Shown one piece after another: positions 9,566 to 18,261 of a DNA stretch of 64,000 nt (within the stretch, counting starts at the first letter, position 1; each line of letters starts with the position of its first letter). The position numbers and the translations under genes were made by a program. This DNA comes from GAS188 sp963794475 (GTDB taxonomy: Bacteria; Pseudomonadota; Alphaproteobacteria; Rhizobiales; Beijerinckiaceae), in assembly GCA_963794475.1 (NCBI GenBank), contig CAWCDW010000009.1:110207-174206 (forward strand), written 5' to 3'. The notes beneath the pieces are model-generated. The model was not told the origin of the DNA. It did not search any database and saw only the letters and a program-made list of their open reading frames with translations.

Positions 9566-10471
9566 TTACAACGGGTTGGCGTTGAAGGTGTTGCAGGCGG
9601 AAATCTGCCCGCTCTTCAATCCGGTCGAGAACCAGCGCGTGCGCTGCGCCGAGGTGCCGTGGGTGAAGCTGTCGGGCACGACATAGCCTTGCGTCTCCTT
9701 CTGCAAGGTATCGTCGCCGACCGAGGAGGCGGCGCGCAGCGCGTCCTCGACATCGCCCTGCTCGAGGATCTTGAAGCGCTGATCGGCATTGGCGGCCCAG
9801 ACGCCGGCGAAGCAATCGGCCTGCAGCTCGACGCGTACTTGCAGGGAGTTGGAATCGCGGTCGCCGACGCGTTTTTGGGCTGCCTCGACCTTTGGCAGCG
9901 TGCCGATCACGTTCTGGATGTGATGGCCGATCTCATGGGCCACCACATAGGCGATGGCGAAGCGTCCCATCTTGACGCCGAAGCGCCGCTGCATGTCGTC
10001 GAAGAAGCCGAGGTCGAGATAGACCTTCTGGTCGAGCGGGCAGTAGAAGGGCCCCGCCGTGCGCTGGCCGGGGCCGCATGCGGTCGACGTCTCATAGCTG
10101 TAAAGGACGAGCTTCGGGGCCGGATAGGACTTCCCGGTTTGCTGGGGCAGCACATCTCCCCATACTTTTTCGGTGTTGGCGAGCACCGCCGAAATGAAAC
10201 GGCCGGACTCATCGGAGGGCGGCCCCGCCGTCCGAGGCTCCTGCTGGGATTGCTGCATTACCTGACCGTCCCCGCCCGAGAGCAGCTCGGCACCGCCGAT
10301 CAGGATGCGCGGATCGATGCCGAACGCGTAGCCGATGAGGCCGAGCACGATGATCGTGCCGATGCCGAGCCCGCCTCTTCCGCCGGGAATCGGCAAGCCG
10401 CCGCCGAAGCCGCCACCGGAACCGCGGACGTCTTCGAGGTTTTCGGACTGATCGCTCTCATCGAGACGCAT
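9566..10471 (-). CDS. YpfJ-type neutral zinc metallopeptidase
   Basis: A 301-residue membrane-anchored protein. A glycine-rich N-terminal stretch (residues 18-36) leads into one transmembrane segment (IGTIIVLGLIGYAFGI, about 37-52). The large C-terminal domain has the zinc motif HEIGHH in AYVVAHEIGHHIQN and a downstream ELQADCFAGVWA, the third-ligand helix typical of the putative neutral zinc metallopeptidase family (YpfJ/DUF2342-like). Cysteines in STACGPGQ, PFYCPLD and ISACNTF suggest periplasmic disulfides. The family is widespread but has no established substrate. It is monocistronic, with 245 bases before the next gene on its 3' side. Confidence 0.88.
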   Translation of the reverse strand: MRLDESDQSENLEDVRGSGGGFGGGLPIPGGRGGLGIGTIIVLGLIGYAFGIDPRILIGGAELLSGGDGQVMQQSQQEPRTAGPPSDESGRFISAVLANTEKVWGDVLPQQTGKSYPAPKLVLYSYETSTACGPGQRTAGPFYCPLDQKVYLDLGFFDDMQRRFGVKMGRFAIAYVVAHEIGHHIQNVIGTLPKVEAAQKRVGDRDSNSLQVRVELQADCFAGVWAANADQRFKILEQGDVEDALRAASSVGDDTLQKETQGYVVPDSFTHGTSAQRTRWFSTGLKSGQISACNTFNANPL

Positions 10472-10759
10472 GGACTTCTCCCTCGCACGTCGGATGGGGA
10501 TGGCGAAACCTATAGGCTTCCGCGGTGAAATTGAAAATATTTGCCATGCGCTACGCTGTACCTCGATTGGAGAGGATATCTTTGCCGAACCATGCTCCCG
10601 GCAAGTAATTCCTTGCTCGGGCCAACATTATTTCCGACAAGTCGTCTCCGCCGAAATGTTCCTGCCGTGTGTGTCCGCCGGTTCGCCGCTTTGTGCGTCC
10701 CCTGGTTTGAACGTATGATGCGGCGCTTGGTTGCGATATCGGAACCGGAAGCTTTCGCC

Positions 10760-11137
10760 GTGATCAGGTCTCTTGTCTTCACCGCGCTGATCGGGCTCGG
10801 CCTCGCTTCGCCGGCGAGGGCCGCGGCAAAAACCGTCGAGGTCATCTCCGAGGTCGAGACGCCGATCGAATCCCGTCGCGTCGTGCTCGGTGAAGCCTGC
10901 AAATTCGGCGTGGTGCCGCGCATCGTGATCACCAAGCCGCCGGTCAACGGCGCGCTTCTCGTCCAGACCGAGGTGGTGCGCATCCCCGATTCGGATCCGG
11001 TTTGCTCCGGCAAGGTGTCACGCGCCGCCGTCATCTATTACAAATCCGTCGTCGGCTATCGCGGGCCGGACAGTTTTTCCTATGAGGAAGTGCCCGATTC
11101 CGGCCAAGTCTACGAGATCGACATCACCATCAAGTGA
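10760..11137 (+). CDS. Small secreted protein with Ig/cadherin-like fold signature, unknown
   Basis: A putative 125-residue exported protein. With a GTG start at 10760 it opens with a clean signal peptide (VIRSLVFTALIGLGLASPARA). ATG codons at 10715 and 10718 would add about 15 residues before the hydrophobic stretch. A GGAAG lies about ten bases upstream of the GTG. The C-terminal part (GYRGPDSFSYEEVPDSGQVYEIDITIK, read as GYRGPDSFSYE and GQVYEIDITIK) resembles the final strands of Ig-like or cadherin-like domains. Two cysteines (EACKFG, PVCSGK) could form a disulfide. No specific function is recognised. Confidence 0.62.
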   Translation: MIRSLVFTALIGLGLASPARAAAKTVEVISEVETPIESRRVVLGEACKFGVVPRIVITKPPVNGALLVQTEVVRIPDSDPVCSGKVSRAAVIYYKSVVGYRGPDSFSYEEVPDSGQVYEIDITIK

Positions 11138-11258
11138 GCCGCTGCGCGACCCCGCAAAAAGCGGGAACCGAGAATCCCGATATGAGCCCTCCCGCGTGCA
11201 AAGATCCGGATGCGTGCCATGGCGCGCAGGAGCGGGCTTGAGCCTTACCGAAAGCGGG

Positions 11259-12158
11259 TCACGAGGCGTCGAGCGCCTTCTTCACCGCCAGGAGGTCGCG
11301 CCAGGCGAGGCGCTTATGCGACGGTTGCCGCAGCAGGTAGGCCGGGTGGAGAATCGGCATCGTCGGGATGGCGCGCCCGCCGATCGCGCAGCTCGTCCAG
11401 CGGCCGCGGACCCGCATGATGCCGTCCTTCACGCCGAGGAGCGTCTGGGTCGAGGGCGCACCGAGGGTGACGAGAAGGCGCGGCGCGGCAAGCTCGATCT
11501 GGCGCTGGATGAAGGGCAGGCAGATCGTCGTCTCTTGCGGCGTCGGCGTGCGGTTGCCGGGTGGGCGCCAGGGGACGATGTTCGCGATATAGACGTGACG
11601 GCGGTCGAGCCCGATCGCGAGAAGCATCTTGTCGAGCAAACGCCCGGCGCGCCCAACGAAGGGCTTGCCTTGCCGATCCTCATCGCCGCCGGGGGCCTCG
11701 CCGACGAGCATCAGCGCGCTTTGGGGGTTGCCATCAGCGAAGACGAGGCGCGTCGCGGTTGCCTTCAAGGCGCAGCCCTCGAAATTTTCGAGCGCCGCGC
11801 GCAACTCGTCGAGCGTGCGGGCCGAAGCGGCGAGAGCGCGCGCGGTCTCGGCGGCCTCGAGCGGCGCGACCGGCGCCGCTCGCGGCGCCGGCATGGGCGC
11901 GGAAATCGCTGGGCGGCGCGCCCCGGGGGCGGCACGGGTTAACGCGGGCTCAGGACCTTTCGCGGCTTCGTCAAGGCTTGCCGGCTCGCGCCCCCCGTCA
12001 CCGGCGCGACGTGCGTCACGCTCGGCAGCGCCACGCGCCGCCTGTCGGCTTTCGGCGAAGCGGTCATGGGGCGCATCGTCGAGCGCCCAATCGGCGCCGG
12101 CATCGACATGCCAGCGCAGGATGGTCGCGGCGGTTTCGGGAGCGAGCGGTGAGCCCAT
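11259..12158 (-). CDS. Uracil-DNA glycosylase, family 4-like
   Basis: A 299-residue protein. The N-terminal 130 residues are alanine/proline-rich and low in complexity; the catalytic domain follows (about 135-299). Motif A reads GEAPGGDEDRQGKPFVGRAG and motif B reads HPAYLLRQP, as in family 4 uracil-DNA glycosylases, which remove uracil from DNA. Of the four cysteines that hold a 4Fe-4S cluster in classical family 4 enzymes, only two remain: the first of the N-terminal pair is missing (FEGCALKATAT) and the third is tryptophan (NIVPWRPPGNRTP). ATG at 12158 is chosen; an ATG at 12212 would add 18 basic, non-conserved residues. Convergent with the small secreted gene. Confidence 0.83.
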   Translation of the reverse strand: MGSPLAPETAATILRWHVDAGADWALDDAPHDRFAESRQAARGAAERDARRAGDGGREPASLDEAAKGPEPALTRAAPGARRPAISAPMPAPRAAPVAPLEAAETARALAASARTLDELRAALENFEGCALKATATRLVFADGNPQSALMLVGEAPGGDEDRQGKPFVGRAGRLLDKMLLAIGLDRRHVYIANIVPWRPPGNRTPTPQETTICLPFIQRQIELAAPRLLVTLGAPSTQTLLGVKDGIMRVRGRWTSCAIGGRAIPTMPILHPAYLLRQPSHKRLAWRDLLAVKKALDAS

Positions 12159-12401
12159 GCGGCGAAGTCTAGACCCTTTCGGTGCGCGGCGGATAGGAGT
12201 TTTGGCCCGCATCGGGTGTCATGGGATCGTCATGAAAATCCCTTAGCCCCGAACTTCCGGGGACCCGCATCCCGCCGGCTGTATATGGACGGCCGGACGT
12301 GATTCTTACGTGCGCTCGTGGCGCATGAGCCTGCGGGCCGGATAGGCTTGTCGCTCGCCTTTGCCCCCAAAACGCTACGCCCGACCGACAAAAGGCCGTC
12401 C

Positions 12402-12827
12402 ATGGACATCATCATCTACCACAACCCCGATTGCGGCACTTCGCGCAACACGCTTGGCCTCATTCGCAATGCCGGCGTCGAGCCTCACATTGTCGAATAT
12501 CTGAAATGCCCGCCGACGCGCCTCCTCCTGCGTCAGCTCATCGACCGGATGGGCCTTGCGGTGCGCGCTGTGCTGCGGGAAAAGGGAACGCCCTTTCACG
12601 AGCTGCGGCTTGCCGATCCTTCGCTGAGCGACGAGCAGCTTCTCGACGCCATGATGGCGCATCCGATTCTCATCAACCGCCCGATCGTGGTCTCGCCGAA
12701 GGGCGTCAAGCTCTGTAGGCCATCCGAAGAGGTGATCGACCTCCTTCCGCCGCAACGCGGAACCTTCACCAAGGAGGACGGCGAGCGCGTGGTCGACGAG
12801 CGCGGCCGCCGCGTGGCGACGCCATGA
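12402..12827 (+). CDS. arsC: Arsenate reductase, glutaredoxin-type ArsC
   Basis: A 141-residue thioredoxin-fold arsenate reductase that converts As(V) to As(III) using glutathione and glutaredoxin. The catalytic cysteine is residue 11 in YHNPDCGTSRNTL. The supporting arginine-rich motif is INRPIVVSPKGVKLCRPSE. Length matches the plasmid R773 ArsC type. ATG at 12402 starts the fold directly; a longer frame upstream lacks family character. The stop overlaps the aquaporin start by four bases (ATGA), so reductase and efflux channel are translationally coupled. First gene of the arsenic locus, with arsR and arsO following on the same strand. Confidence 0.9.
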   Translation: MDIIIYHNPDCGTSRNTLGLIRNAGVEPHIVEYLKCPPTRLLLRQLIDRMGLAVRAVLREKGTPFHELRLADPSLSDEQLLDAMMAHPILINRPIVVSPKGVKLCRPSEEVIDLLPPQRGTFTKEDGERVVDERGRRVATP

Positions 12828-13525
12828 GCTTCTCCCTTTCAAGGCGTCTCGCCGCCGAAGCGCTCGGCACCGGATTCCTCGTCGCCGCTGTCGTGGGTTC
12901 GGGCATCATGGCCGAAACGCTCACTCACGACGTAGCCCTTGCGCTCCTTGCGAACACGCTCGCGACCGGCGCGATCCTGGTCGTGCTGATCACCGGGCTC
13001 GGGCCCATCTCGGGGGCCCATTTCAACCCGGCCGTGTCCCTCGTCTTCGCGCTCAAGGGCGAGCTCGCGCCACGCGAGGGGCTGCTCTACACGGCCGCGC
13101 AGATCCTGGGTGGCATCGCGGGGACGATCGCGGCGCATCTCATGTTCGCTTTGCCCCTGCTCGATGCGTCGCTCAAGGTTCGGACGGGCGGCCCGCAATG
13201 GTTCGCCGAAGGGGTGGCGGCATTCGGTCTTGTGGTCACGATTCTCGCCGGCATCCGCTTCCAGCCCAAAGCGGTGCCTTGGCTCGTCGGGCTCTACATC
13301 ACCGCGGCCTATTGGTTCACGGCGTCGACTTCATTTGCCAATCCGGCCGTGGCCGTCGCGCGCAGCTTCACCAACACCTTTTCCGGCATCCGGCCGCTCG
13401 ATCTTCCGGGTTTCATCGTCGCCGAGCTGCTCGGCGCGCTCTGCGCGCTCGCCATGATGGGCTGGCTCCTGCAGCCTTCCCGAGCCGCCGAGGCATCGGG
13501 TTTGAAGGCAGCCGCCGAATCGTGA
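12824..13525 (+). CDS. aqpS: AqpS-type aquaglyceroporin (arsenite channel)
   Basis: A 233-residue major intrinsic protein with six membrane segments and two half-helix motifs: GAHFNPAVS (about residue 66) and SFANPAVAVARSF (about residue 171). The residue after the second NPA is valine where most aquaporins have the selectivity-filter arginine, consistent with the wider-pore AqpS group. In Sinorhizobium meliloti, AqpS lets arsenite made by ArsC leave the cell down its gradient, in place of an ArsB or Acr3 pump. Here too no pump gene is present, and aqpS overlaps arsC by four bases. The arsenite role is inferred from this context. Confidence 0.87.
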   Translation: MSFSLSRRLAAEALGTGFLVAAVVGSGIMAETLTHDVALALLANTLATGAILVVLITGLGPISGAHFNPAVSLVFALKGELAPREGLLYTAAQILGGIAGTIAAHLMFALPLLDASLKVRTGGPQWFAEGVAAFGLVVTILAGIRFQPKAVPWLVGLYITAAYWFTASTSFANPAVAVARSFTNTFSGIRPLDLPGFIVAELLGALCALAMMGWLLQPSRAAEASGLKAAAES

Positions 13526-13548
13526 CGGCGAGAGGATCGCGCCTCTTA

Positions 13549-13564
13549 TTCGATAATTGTCGAA
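13549..13564 (+). promoter_or_regulatory. ArsR operator-like palindrome 1
   Basis: TTCGATAATTGTCGAA, an inverted repeat with TTCGA/TCGAA arms, lies 8 bases upstream of the -35 hexamer of arsR. A closely matching site (TTCGATAATTCCGGAA) precedes arsO. The sequence and position suit an ArsR-family operator. Binding is inferred. Confidence 0.65.
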
Positions 13565-13571
13565 ATAACCG

Positions 13572-13600
13572 TTGACAGGACGAAAACCGGCGCCTAGCTT
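13572..13600 (+). promoter_or_regulatory. Sigma-70-type promoter of arsR
   Basis: TTGACA (13572-13577), a 17-base spacer and TAGCTT (13595-13600). The predicted start site falls at or within a base or two of the arsR ATG at 13607, and no ribosome-binding site is visible, so the arsR transcript may be leaderless. Confidence 0.6.
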
Positions 13601-13606
13601 ATTTCC

Positions 13607-13924
13607 ATGAAAATCGAAAAAGCGGCCAAGCAACTCGAGGCGCTCGGCAGCCCGACCCGGCTGCAAGTCTATCGCATGTTGGTGCGCGCCGGCGATGGCG
13701 GGCTCCCTGTTGGTCGCTTGCAGAGCCGGCTGGGGATCGCCGCATCGACATTGTCGCACCACCTGCAACGGCTGATCTTGACCGGCCTCGTCACACAAGA
13801 GCGTCAGGCGACCACGCTGATCTGCCGCGCGAGCTATCCCACGATGCACGCCCTTATCGGCTTCTTGGCCGACGAGTGCTGTGCGGACGCGGCGCCGGCG
13901 AAGACGCAAGGCCAAGCGGCTTGA
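13607..13924 (+). CDS. arsR: ArsR-family arsenic-responsive repressor
   Basis: A 105-residue winged-helix repressor. The recognition helix region is LGIAASTLSHHLQRL (about residues 42-56). It lacks the ELCVCDL metal-binding helix of classical E. coli ArsR. Instead it has Cys73 (LICRAS) and a vicinal pair Cys91-Cys92 (DECCADA) near the C-terminus, reminiscent of repressors that sense As(III) with C-terminal cysteines. It should bind the palindromes at 13549 and 13947 and release them on arsenite binding. No Shine-Dalgarno is seen before the ATG, and a good promoter ends seven bases upstream, suggesting a leaderless message. Specificity is inferred from context. Confidence 0.85.
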   Translation: MKIEKAAKQLEALGSPTRLQVYRMLVRAGDGGLPVGRLQSRLGIAASTLSHHLQRLILTGLVTQERQATTLICRASYPTMHALIGFLADECCADAAPAKTQGQAA

Positions 13925-13946
13925 TGCAAATTTTTTTATCCAGAGT

Positions 13947-13962
13947 TTCGATAATTCCGGAA
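13947..13962 (+). promoter_or_regulatory. ArsR operator-like palindrome 2
   Basis: TTCGATAATTCCGGAA, ten identical leading bases with the site upstream of arsR. It lies in the 56-base gap between arsR and arsO, about 20 bases before the arsO start and next to the AAGGAGG ribosome-binding site. It suggests separate or secondary control of arsO by the same repressor. Function is inferred from the match. Confidence 0.55.
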
Positions 13963-13980
13963 TTAAAGAAGGAGGACGAT

Positions 13981-15369
13981 ATGGCGAAGCTAGACGATCT
14001 GCCGGTGGCCGTGATCGGAGGAGGGCCTGTCGGTCTTGCGGCAGCCGCGCATCTCATCGCGCGCGGCTTGCCGGTGAGGCTCTTCGAGGCCGGGGCCCGT
14101 GTCGGCGCCCATATCGAGACCTGGGGGCATGTGCGCTTCTTCTCGCCCTGGAGGTACAGTGTCGATCCCGTGGCGCGAGCGCTTCTTTCCGGTCACGGCC
14201 TCGCGGTGCCGGATGATGACACGCTCCCGACCGGCGGCGAACTCATCAGCCGATATCTGGCGCCGCTCGCCGCGACGTTGGAGATGGCGGCCGTGATCGA
14301 GACCGGAACGCGCGTCACCGCCATCTCGCGCCAAGGGATCGATAAGGTGGTGAGCAAGGGCCGTGAGGCGCGGCCCTTCGTGCTCTCGATCGAAACCGCG
14401 AACGGCCCGAGGCTGGCCCTGGCGCGCGCCGTGATCGATGCCACGGGCACATGGTCGCGGCCAAATCCGCTCGGAGCGAACGGGCTCCCCGCCGCGGCCG
14501 AACCTTTGTTTTCCGACCGAATCGCCTATGGCATCCCCGACGTGCTGGGACGTGACCGCAACCTTTATGCAGGGCGCAAGACATTGGTGGTGGGCGCGGG
14601 ACATTCGGCCGCCAACGCTCTCCTCGACCTTTCGGAACTCGCTGATATGGCTCCCGGAACCGAGGCGATCTGGGCGACGCGCGGCACCAATCTCAGCCGC
14701 GTCTTCGGCGGTGGGGCGGACGATCAACTCCCCGCGCGAGGCGAACTCGGAGCCGGCCTCAAAGCGCTCGTGGAAAGCGGCCGCCTGGCGCTCGTTGGCG
14801 GTTTCGCCATCACGGCAGTCCGCGAAGAGGGCAGCCTTTTTGTCGATGGCGATACGGCGCAGGGGCAGAGAAGCCTGGGACCGGTCGATCGAATCATCGT
14901 CGCGACCGGGCAGCGCCCCGATCTCGATCTCACGCGCGAATTGAGGCTCGAGCTCGACCCCTGGCTGGAATGCCCGCGGGCGCTCGGCCCGCTCATCGAT
15001 CCCAATCTGCATTCCTGCGGATCCGTGCCGCCCCATGGGCACCGCGAGCTCGCGCATCCGGAGCCCGGCTTCTACACGGTCGGCATCAAGAGCTATGGAC
15101 GGGCGCCGACTTTCCTGCTGCTCACCGGCTACGAGCAAGTTCGCTCCGTGGCCGCGGCCATCGCCGGCGATATGGCGGCGGCGAACGGCGTTGAGCTCGT
15201 GCTTCCCAAAACTGGAGTGTGCTCCACGAGAGCGATTACCGTCTCCGGCGTCGCATCCGCGGACGGTTGCGGCAGTCCCGTGGGGGCCGAAACCGATGCT
15301 TGTTGCGCTGCTGGCGTCACGGCAAATGCCGCGGGCAAGGCCGGGTGCGGCTGCAAGGAGGCGGCGTGA
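13981..15369 (+). CDS. arsO: ArsO-like flavin-dependent monooxygenase
   Basis: A 462-residue FAD/NAD(P)H enzyme. The FAD-binding GxGxxG is at the N-terminus (VAVIGGGPVGLAAAAHL) and a second dinucleotide motif lies mid-protein (KTLVVGAGHSAANALLDL), with IVATGQRPD near the end of the second domain. The C-terminal 50 residues are cysteine-rich (DACCAAGV, AGCGCKEAA), a tail that could coordinate arsenite or another soft metal. ArsO-type monooxygenases are found in ars operons but their reaction is not settled. A strong AAGGAGG precedes the ATG at 13981. It follows arsR and has its own operator-like site upstream. Confidence 0.82.
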   Translation: MAKLDDLPVAVIGGGPVGLAAAAHLIARGLPVRLFEAGARVGAHIETWGHVRFFSPWRYSVDPVARALLSGHGLAVPDDDTLPTGGELISRYLAPLAATLEMAAVIETGTRVTAISRQGIDKVVSKGREARPFVLSIETANGPRLALARAVIDATGTWSRPNPLGANGLPAAAEPLFSDRIAYGIPDVLGRDRNLYAGRKTLVVGAGHSAANALLDLSELADMAPGTEAIWATRGTNLSRVFGGGADDQLPARGELGAGLKALVESGRLALVGGFAITAVREEGSLFVDGDTAQGQRSLGPVDRIIVATGQRPDLDLTRELRLELDPWLECPRALGPLIDPNLHSCGSVPPHGHRELAHPEPGFYTVGIKSYGRAPTFLLLTGYEQVRSVAAAIAGDMAAANGVELVLPKTGVCSTRAITVSGVASADGCGSPVGAETDACCAAGVTANAAGKAGCGCKEAA

Positions 15370-15462
15370 GCCCGCGACCGAAGGCGCCACATTATCGGGC
15401 GGCCGATCAAAAGGGGCGTCGCCAGCGCCTGGTCGCCCTACCGAGAGGATGCGTCCGAAGGG

Positions 15463-17920
15463 TCAATGGCGCGTCGACGTTCCCGACGTCAGCGCGCTCG
15501 AAGGCTCGTCCTCCTCGCCCTTTCGCCGCCGACCACGCGCGAAGGATGCGGCGGTCTTGAGCCGGACGATGTTGGTTTCGAAAGACGCGGGTTGCGGCGG
15601 CCATTCGCTCCTGTCGCAGCGCTGCGCCGTCGTCGGCTCGAGGAGCCTCGGCACCTCGCTCGCCGGCACCGCCGGGCTGAACAGATAGCCTTGCACCTGA
15701 TCGACGCCGGGTTGCGCGGCGATGAGGCGCAACTGGTCCTCGGTCTCGACGCCTTCCATGACGACCATCATGCCGAGTTGCGAGCTCAAGCGCGCCACGC
15801 CATGCAGCAGCTTCAGCGAGCGTTCGCTCGTGCCGATGCCCTTGAGGAAGGAGCGGTCGATCTTCACCTTGTCCAAGGGGAAGTTGTGCAAATAGCTCAA
15901 GCTCGAATAGCCGGTGCCGAAGTCGTCGAGCGAGATGCGCACGCCCATTTCCTGCAAGGTTTCGAGCGCCAAGCGCGTCGAGTGGGTGTTCTGGAGAAGG
16001 GTCGTCTCGGTGATCTCGATCTCGAGCCGCCGCGCCGGCAGGCCCGAAACCGATAGCGCGTGCCGCACCACCTTGGTCACGTCGCTGCGGCTGAACTGCG
16101 TCGAGGAAATGTTCACGGCGACGCGAATGTCATCCGGCCACCTCATGCATTCGACGCAAGCCTTCTGCAGCACCAGATTGCCGATCTCGACGATGATGCC
16201 CATCTCCTCGGCGACCGGAATGAAATCCGCGGGAGAGACCATGCCCCGCTGCGGATGCGACCAGCGCAACAGCGCCTCGAAACTCGCGATCTTCTGCGTG
16301 CGCAAGTTGACGAGGGGCTGGTAATATACGTCGAAGGCGCCGGCCGCGAGCGCGTTGCGCAAATCGAGCTCCAGGTTGCGTCGGGCCTGGGCCTCGACAT
16401 CCATGTCCTTCTCGAAAAAGCGCCAGGTGCCGCGCCCGTCGGCCTTGGCGCGGTAGAGCGCCATGTCGGCATTCTTCAGCAAGCGTATCGGCATCGATGC
16501 CGTCGCGCGGCGCGACCGCGATGCCGATGCTCGCCCCGATGATCACCTGATGGCCGTCGACATCGAAGGTCTCGTTGAGAAGGCTAACGATGCGCCTGGC
16601 GAGGGACGTGGCCTGGTCGGCGCGCCGCATCGGCGATTGCACGATGACGAATTCGTCCCCGCCGAGGCGGGCGACGAGGTCGGTGTCGCGCACGACCGTG
16701 CGCAAGCGATCGGCCACCGTGCAGAGCAGCTCGTCGCCCTGCGAATGGCCAAGCGTGTCGTTCACCTGCTTGAACTGGTCGAGGTCGATGAACAGGATGG
16801 CGCAGCGCTCGCGCTTCTCATGCGTTTGCACGAGCACGCGCATGATCTCCTCGCGGAAATAGGTGCGGTTCGGCAGCTTGGTGAGCGGGTCGTAACGCGC
16901 GAGGTGCCGGATCGCGGCTTCCGCCGCGCGCCGCTCGGTCACATCCTCGACGAGGACGACCGAACCGCCGCCTTTCATCGCCTCGAAAGTGAAGGACAAG
17001 GAGCGGCCGTCCTCGGTGGTCGCGGTGAGCGGCGTCTCGACGCGCCGCGCCAGGCGTTCCTCGAAACCCGCGGTGAGCCTGCCCACGTCGGCTTCCGCCA
17101 CGCGCTGGGCGCGCGCCGATTCGTCGAGCAGCGCCTTGACCGAGGCGCCACGATGCGAAGTGTCGGGCGAGGCTCCGAAGAGACCCTGGATGCGGTTGTT
17201 CGCCACCACGAGGCCCTTGTCCGCGTCGAACATCATGAGGCCGAGCGGCATGTTGTTGAGGGCGGTGTCGAAACGGTTGGCGAGCAAGGCCACGTCACGC
17301 GCCGAGATCAGCGCATCGAAGAGCGTGCGCCGCAGCCGCGCCGAGATCGATTTGATGCTCAAGAGGAGCGGCAGGATGACGACGACGAGGATGAGCCAAT
17401 AGGCCGTCCCGGCCACCATCAGCGCGAGTGAGAGCGGAATGGCAGCGCCGATGATCTGCGTGTGCACCAGCGTCGGGCTCGAGAAATTCCGTCCCGAGAT
17501 GCCCGTGAGATAAGCGAGCGTGGTGGCAAAGCTCAAAAGGCGAAGGAACGGATCGGGCGAGACGATGAAGGTCGCGAGGCACCAGGCGCCGATCAGCAAC
17601 ACCGTCGCGGCCGAGCCGGCGACGTAGCGCAGCTCCCAGACCCTCGCGACCTCGACCGTCCTGATGCTCTCGCGCCGCCGGTTGAACCGGCGCACGTCGA
17701 GCACGCGCAGATAGCCGATCACCGGCATGGCGACCGCGCAAAGAAGAAGCCAAGCCTCGCCGGTCCTGACCGCGGTGATGACCGCCGCCGCCGCCACCCC
17801 GATCGAGCCGATGAAAAGGGTTCTTTCGTCCTGATAAAGGGAACCGACCAAGGAAATATAGATTTCCTTCGGCAATCCCTCTTGTCGGTGGAGTCGGTCC
17901 GCCCAAAAAGATAAACGCAT
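15463..17920 (-). pseudogene. Membrane GGDEF-EAL cyclic-di-GMP protein, frameshifted
   Basis: The first part encodes about five membrane segments (residues 30-190), a PAS-like region and a GGDEF domain with intact LGGDEFVIV. The frame is lost near IDADTLAEEC. A second frame carries the rest of the GGDEF domain (LLKNADMALYRAKADGRG) and a complete EAL domain: EALLRW, the metal-site LDDFGTGYSSL, KIDRSF. Removing one A at 16481-16482 (plus strand) joins them into one 818-residue protein. Both catalytic motifs survive, so the intact protein could make or degrade c-di-GMP. Either this is a sequencing error or the gene was split recently. An internal ATG at 16494 could in principle yield a separate EAL protein. 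Confidence 0.82.
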
Positions 17921-18212
17921 CGCACCAATCGTACTTTAGGATCGATGCGAATGTTAGCGATATCTCATTAAGACTTGGTTGGCTTCCACGCTCAAACTCG
18001 CGCGAGATCATCAATATTGGAGAGAAAACCTTCGGGAAAAGTCACGAAATCGTGCACAATCGATCAATTCGAGGCGCGATTTTCTTTGACCGAGGCGAAT
18101 CACTCAACTTTGCCGATGCCTGAGGCCCCGGCCTGCAGGCGGGCGGAATCGCCAGGTCGCGCGGTCCGCTAGCGCCCCGCGCGCGGCTTCGCGATGGGCG
18201 CAGGACTCAAAG
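17921..18212. other. Intergenic, probable promoter region of the GGDEF-EAL gene
   Basis: Together with the hairpin at 18213-18247 this forms a 341-base gap between two minus-strand genes. The part near 17930-18060 is visibly richer in A and T than its surroundings, as expected for a promoter of the leftward gene. No small gene with a ribosome-binding site was found. Confidence 0.45.
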
Positions 18213-18247
18213 CCTCGACGGGCCGGCCGAGGCCGGCCGACACGAGG
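18213..18247 (-). terminator. Hairpin terminator candidate after the IalB-like gene
   Basis: A self-complementary GGCCGGCC pair (18221-18238) is enclosed by CCTCG and CGAGG arms (18213-18217 and 18243-18247). It starts 15 bases past the stop of the minus-strand IalB-like gene. Only a short T run (TTT) follows on that strand, so termination efficiency is uncertain. Confidence 0.45.
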
Positions 18248-18261
18248 CGGGGCGTCCGGAC

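Noticed and set aside
11151..11165. CCCGC-AAAAA-GCGGG hairpin after the small secreted gene
   Set aside because: The stem is only five base pairs and no T run follows; too weak to call a terminator.
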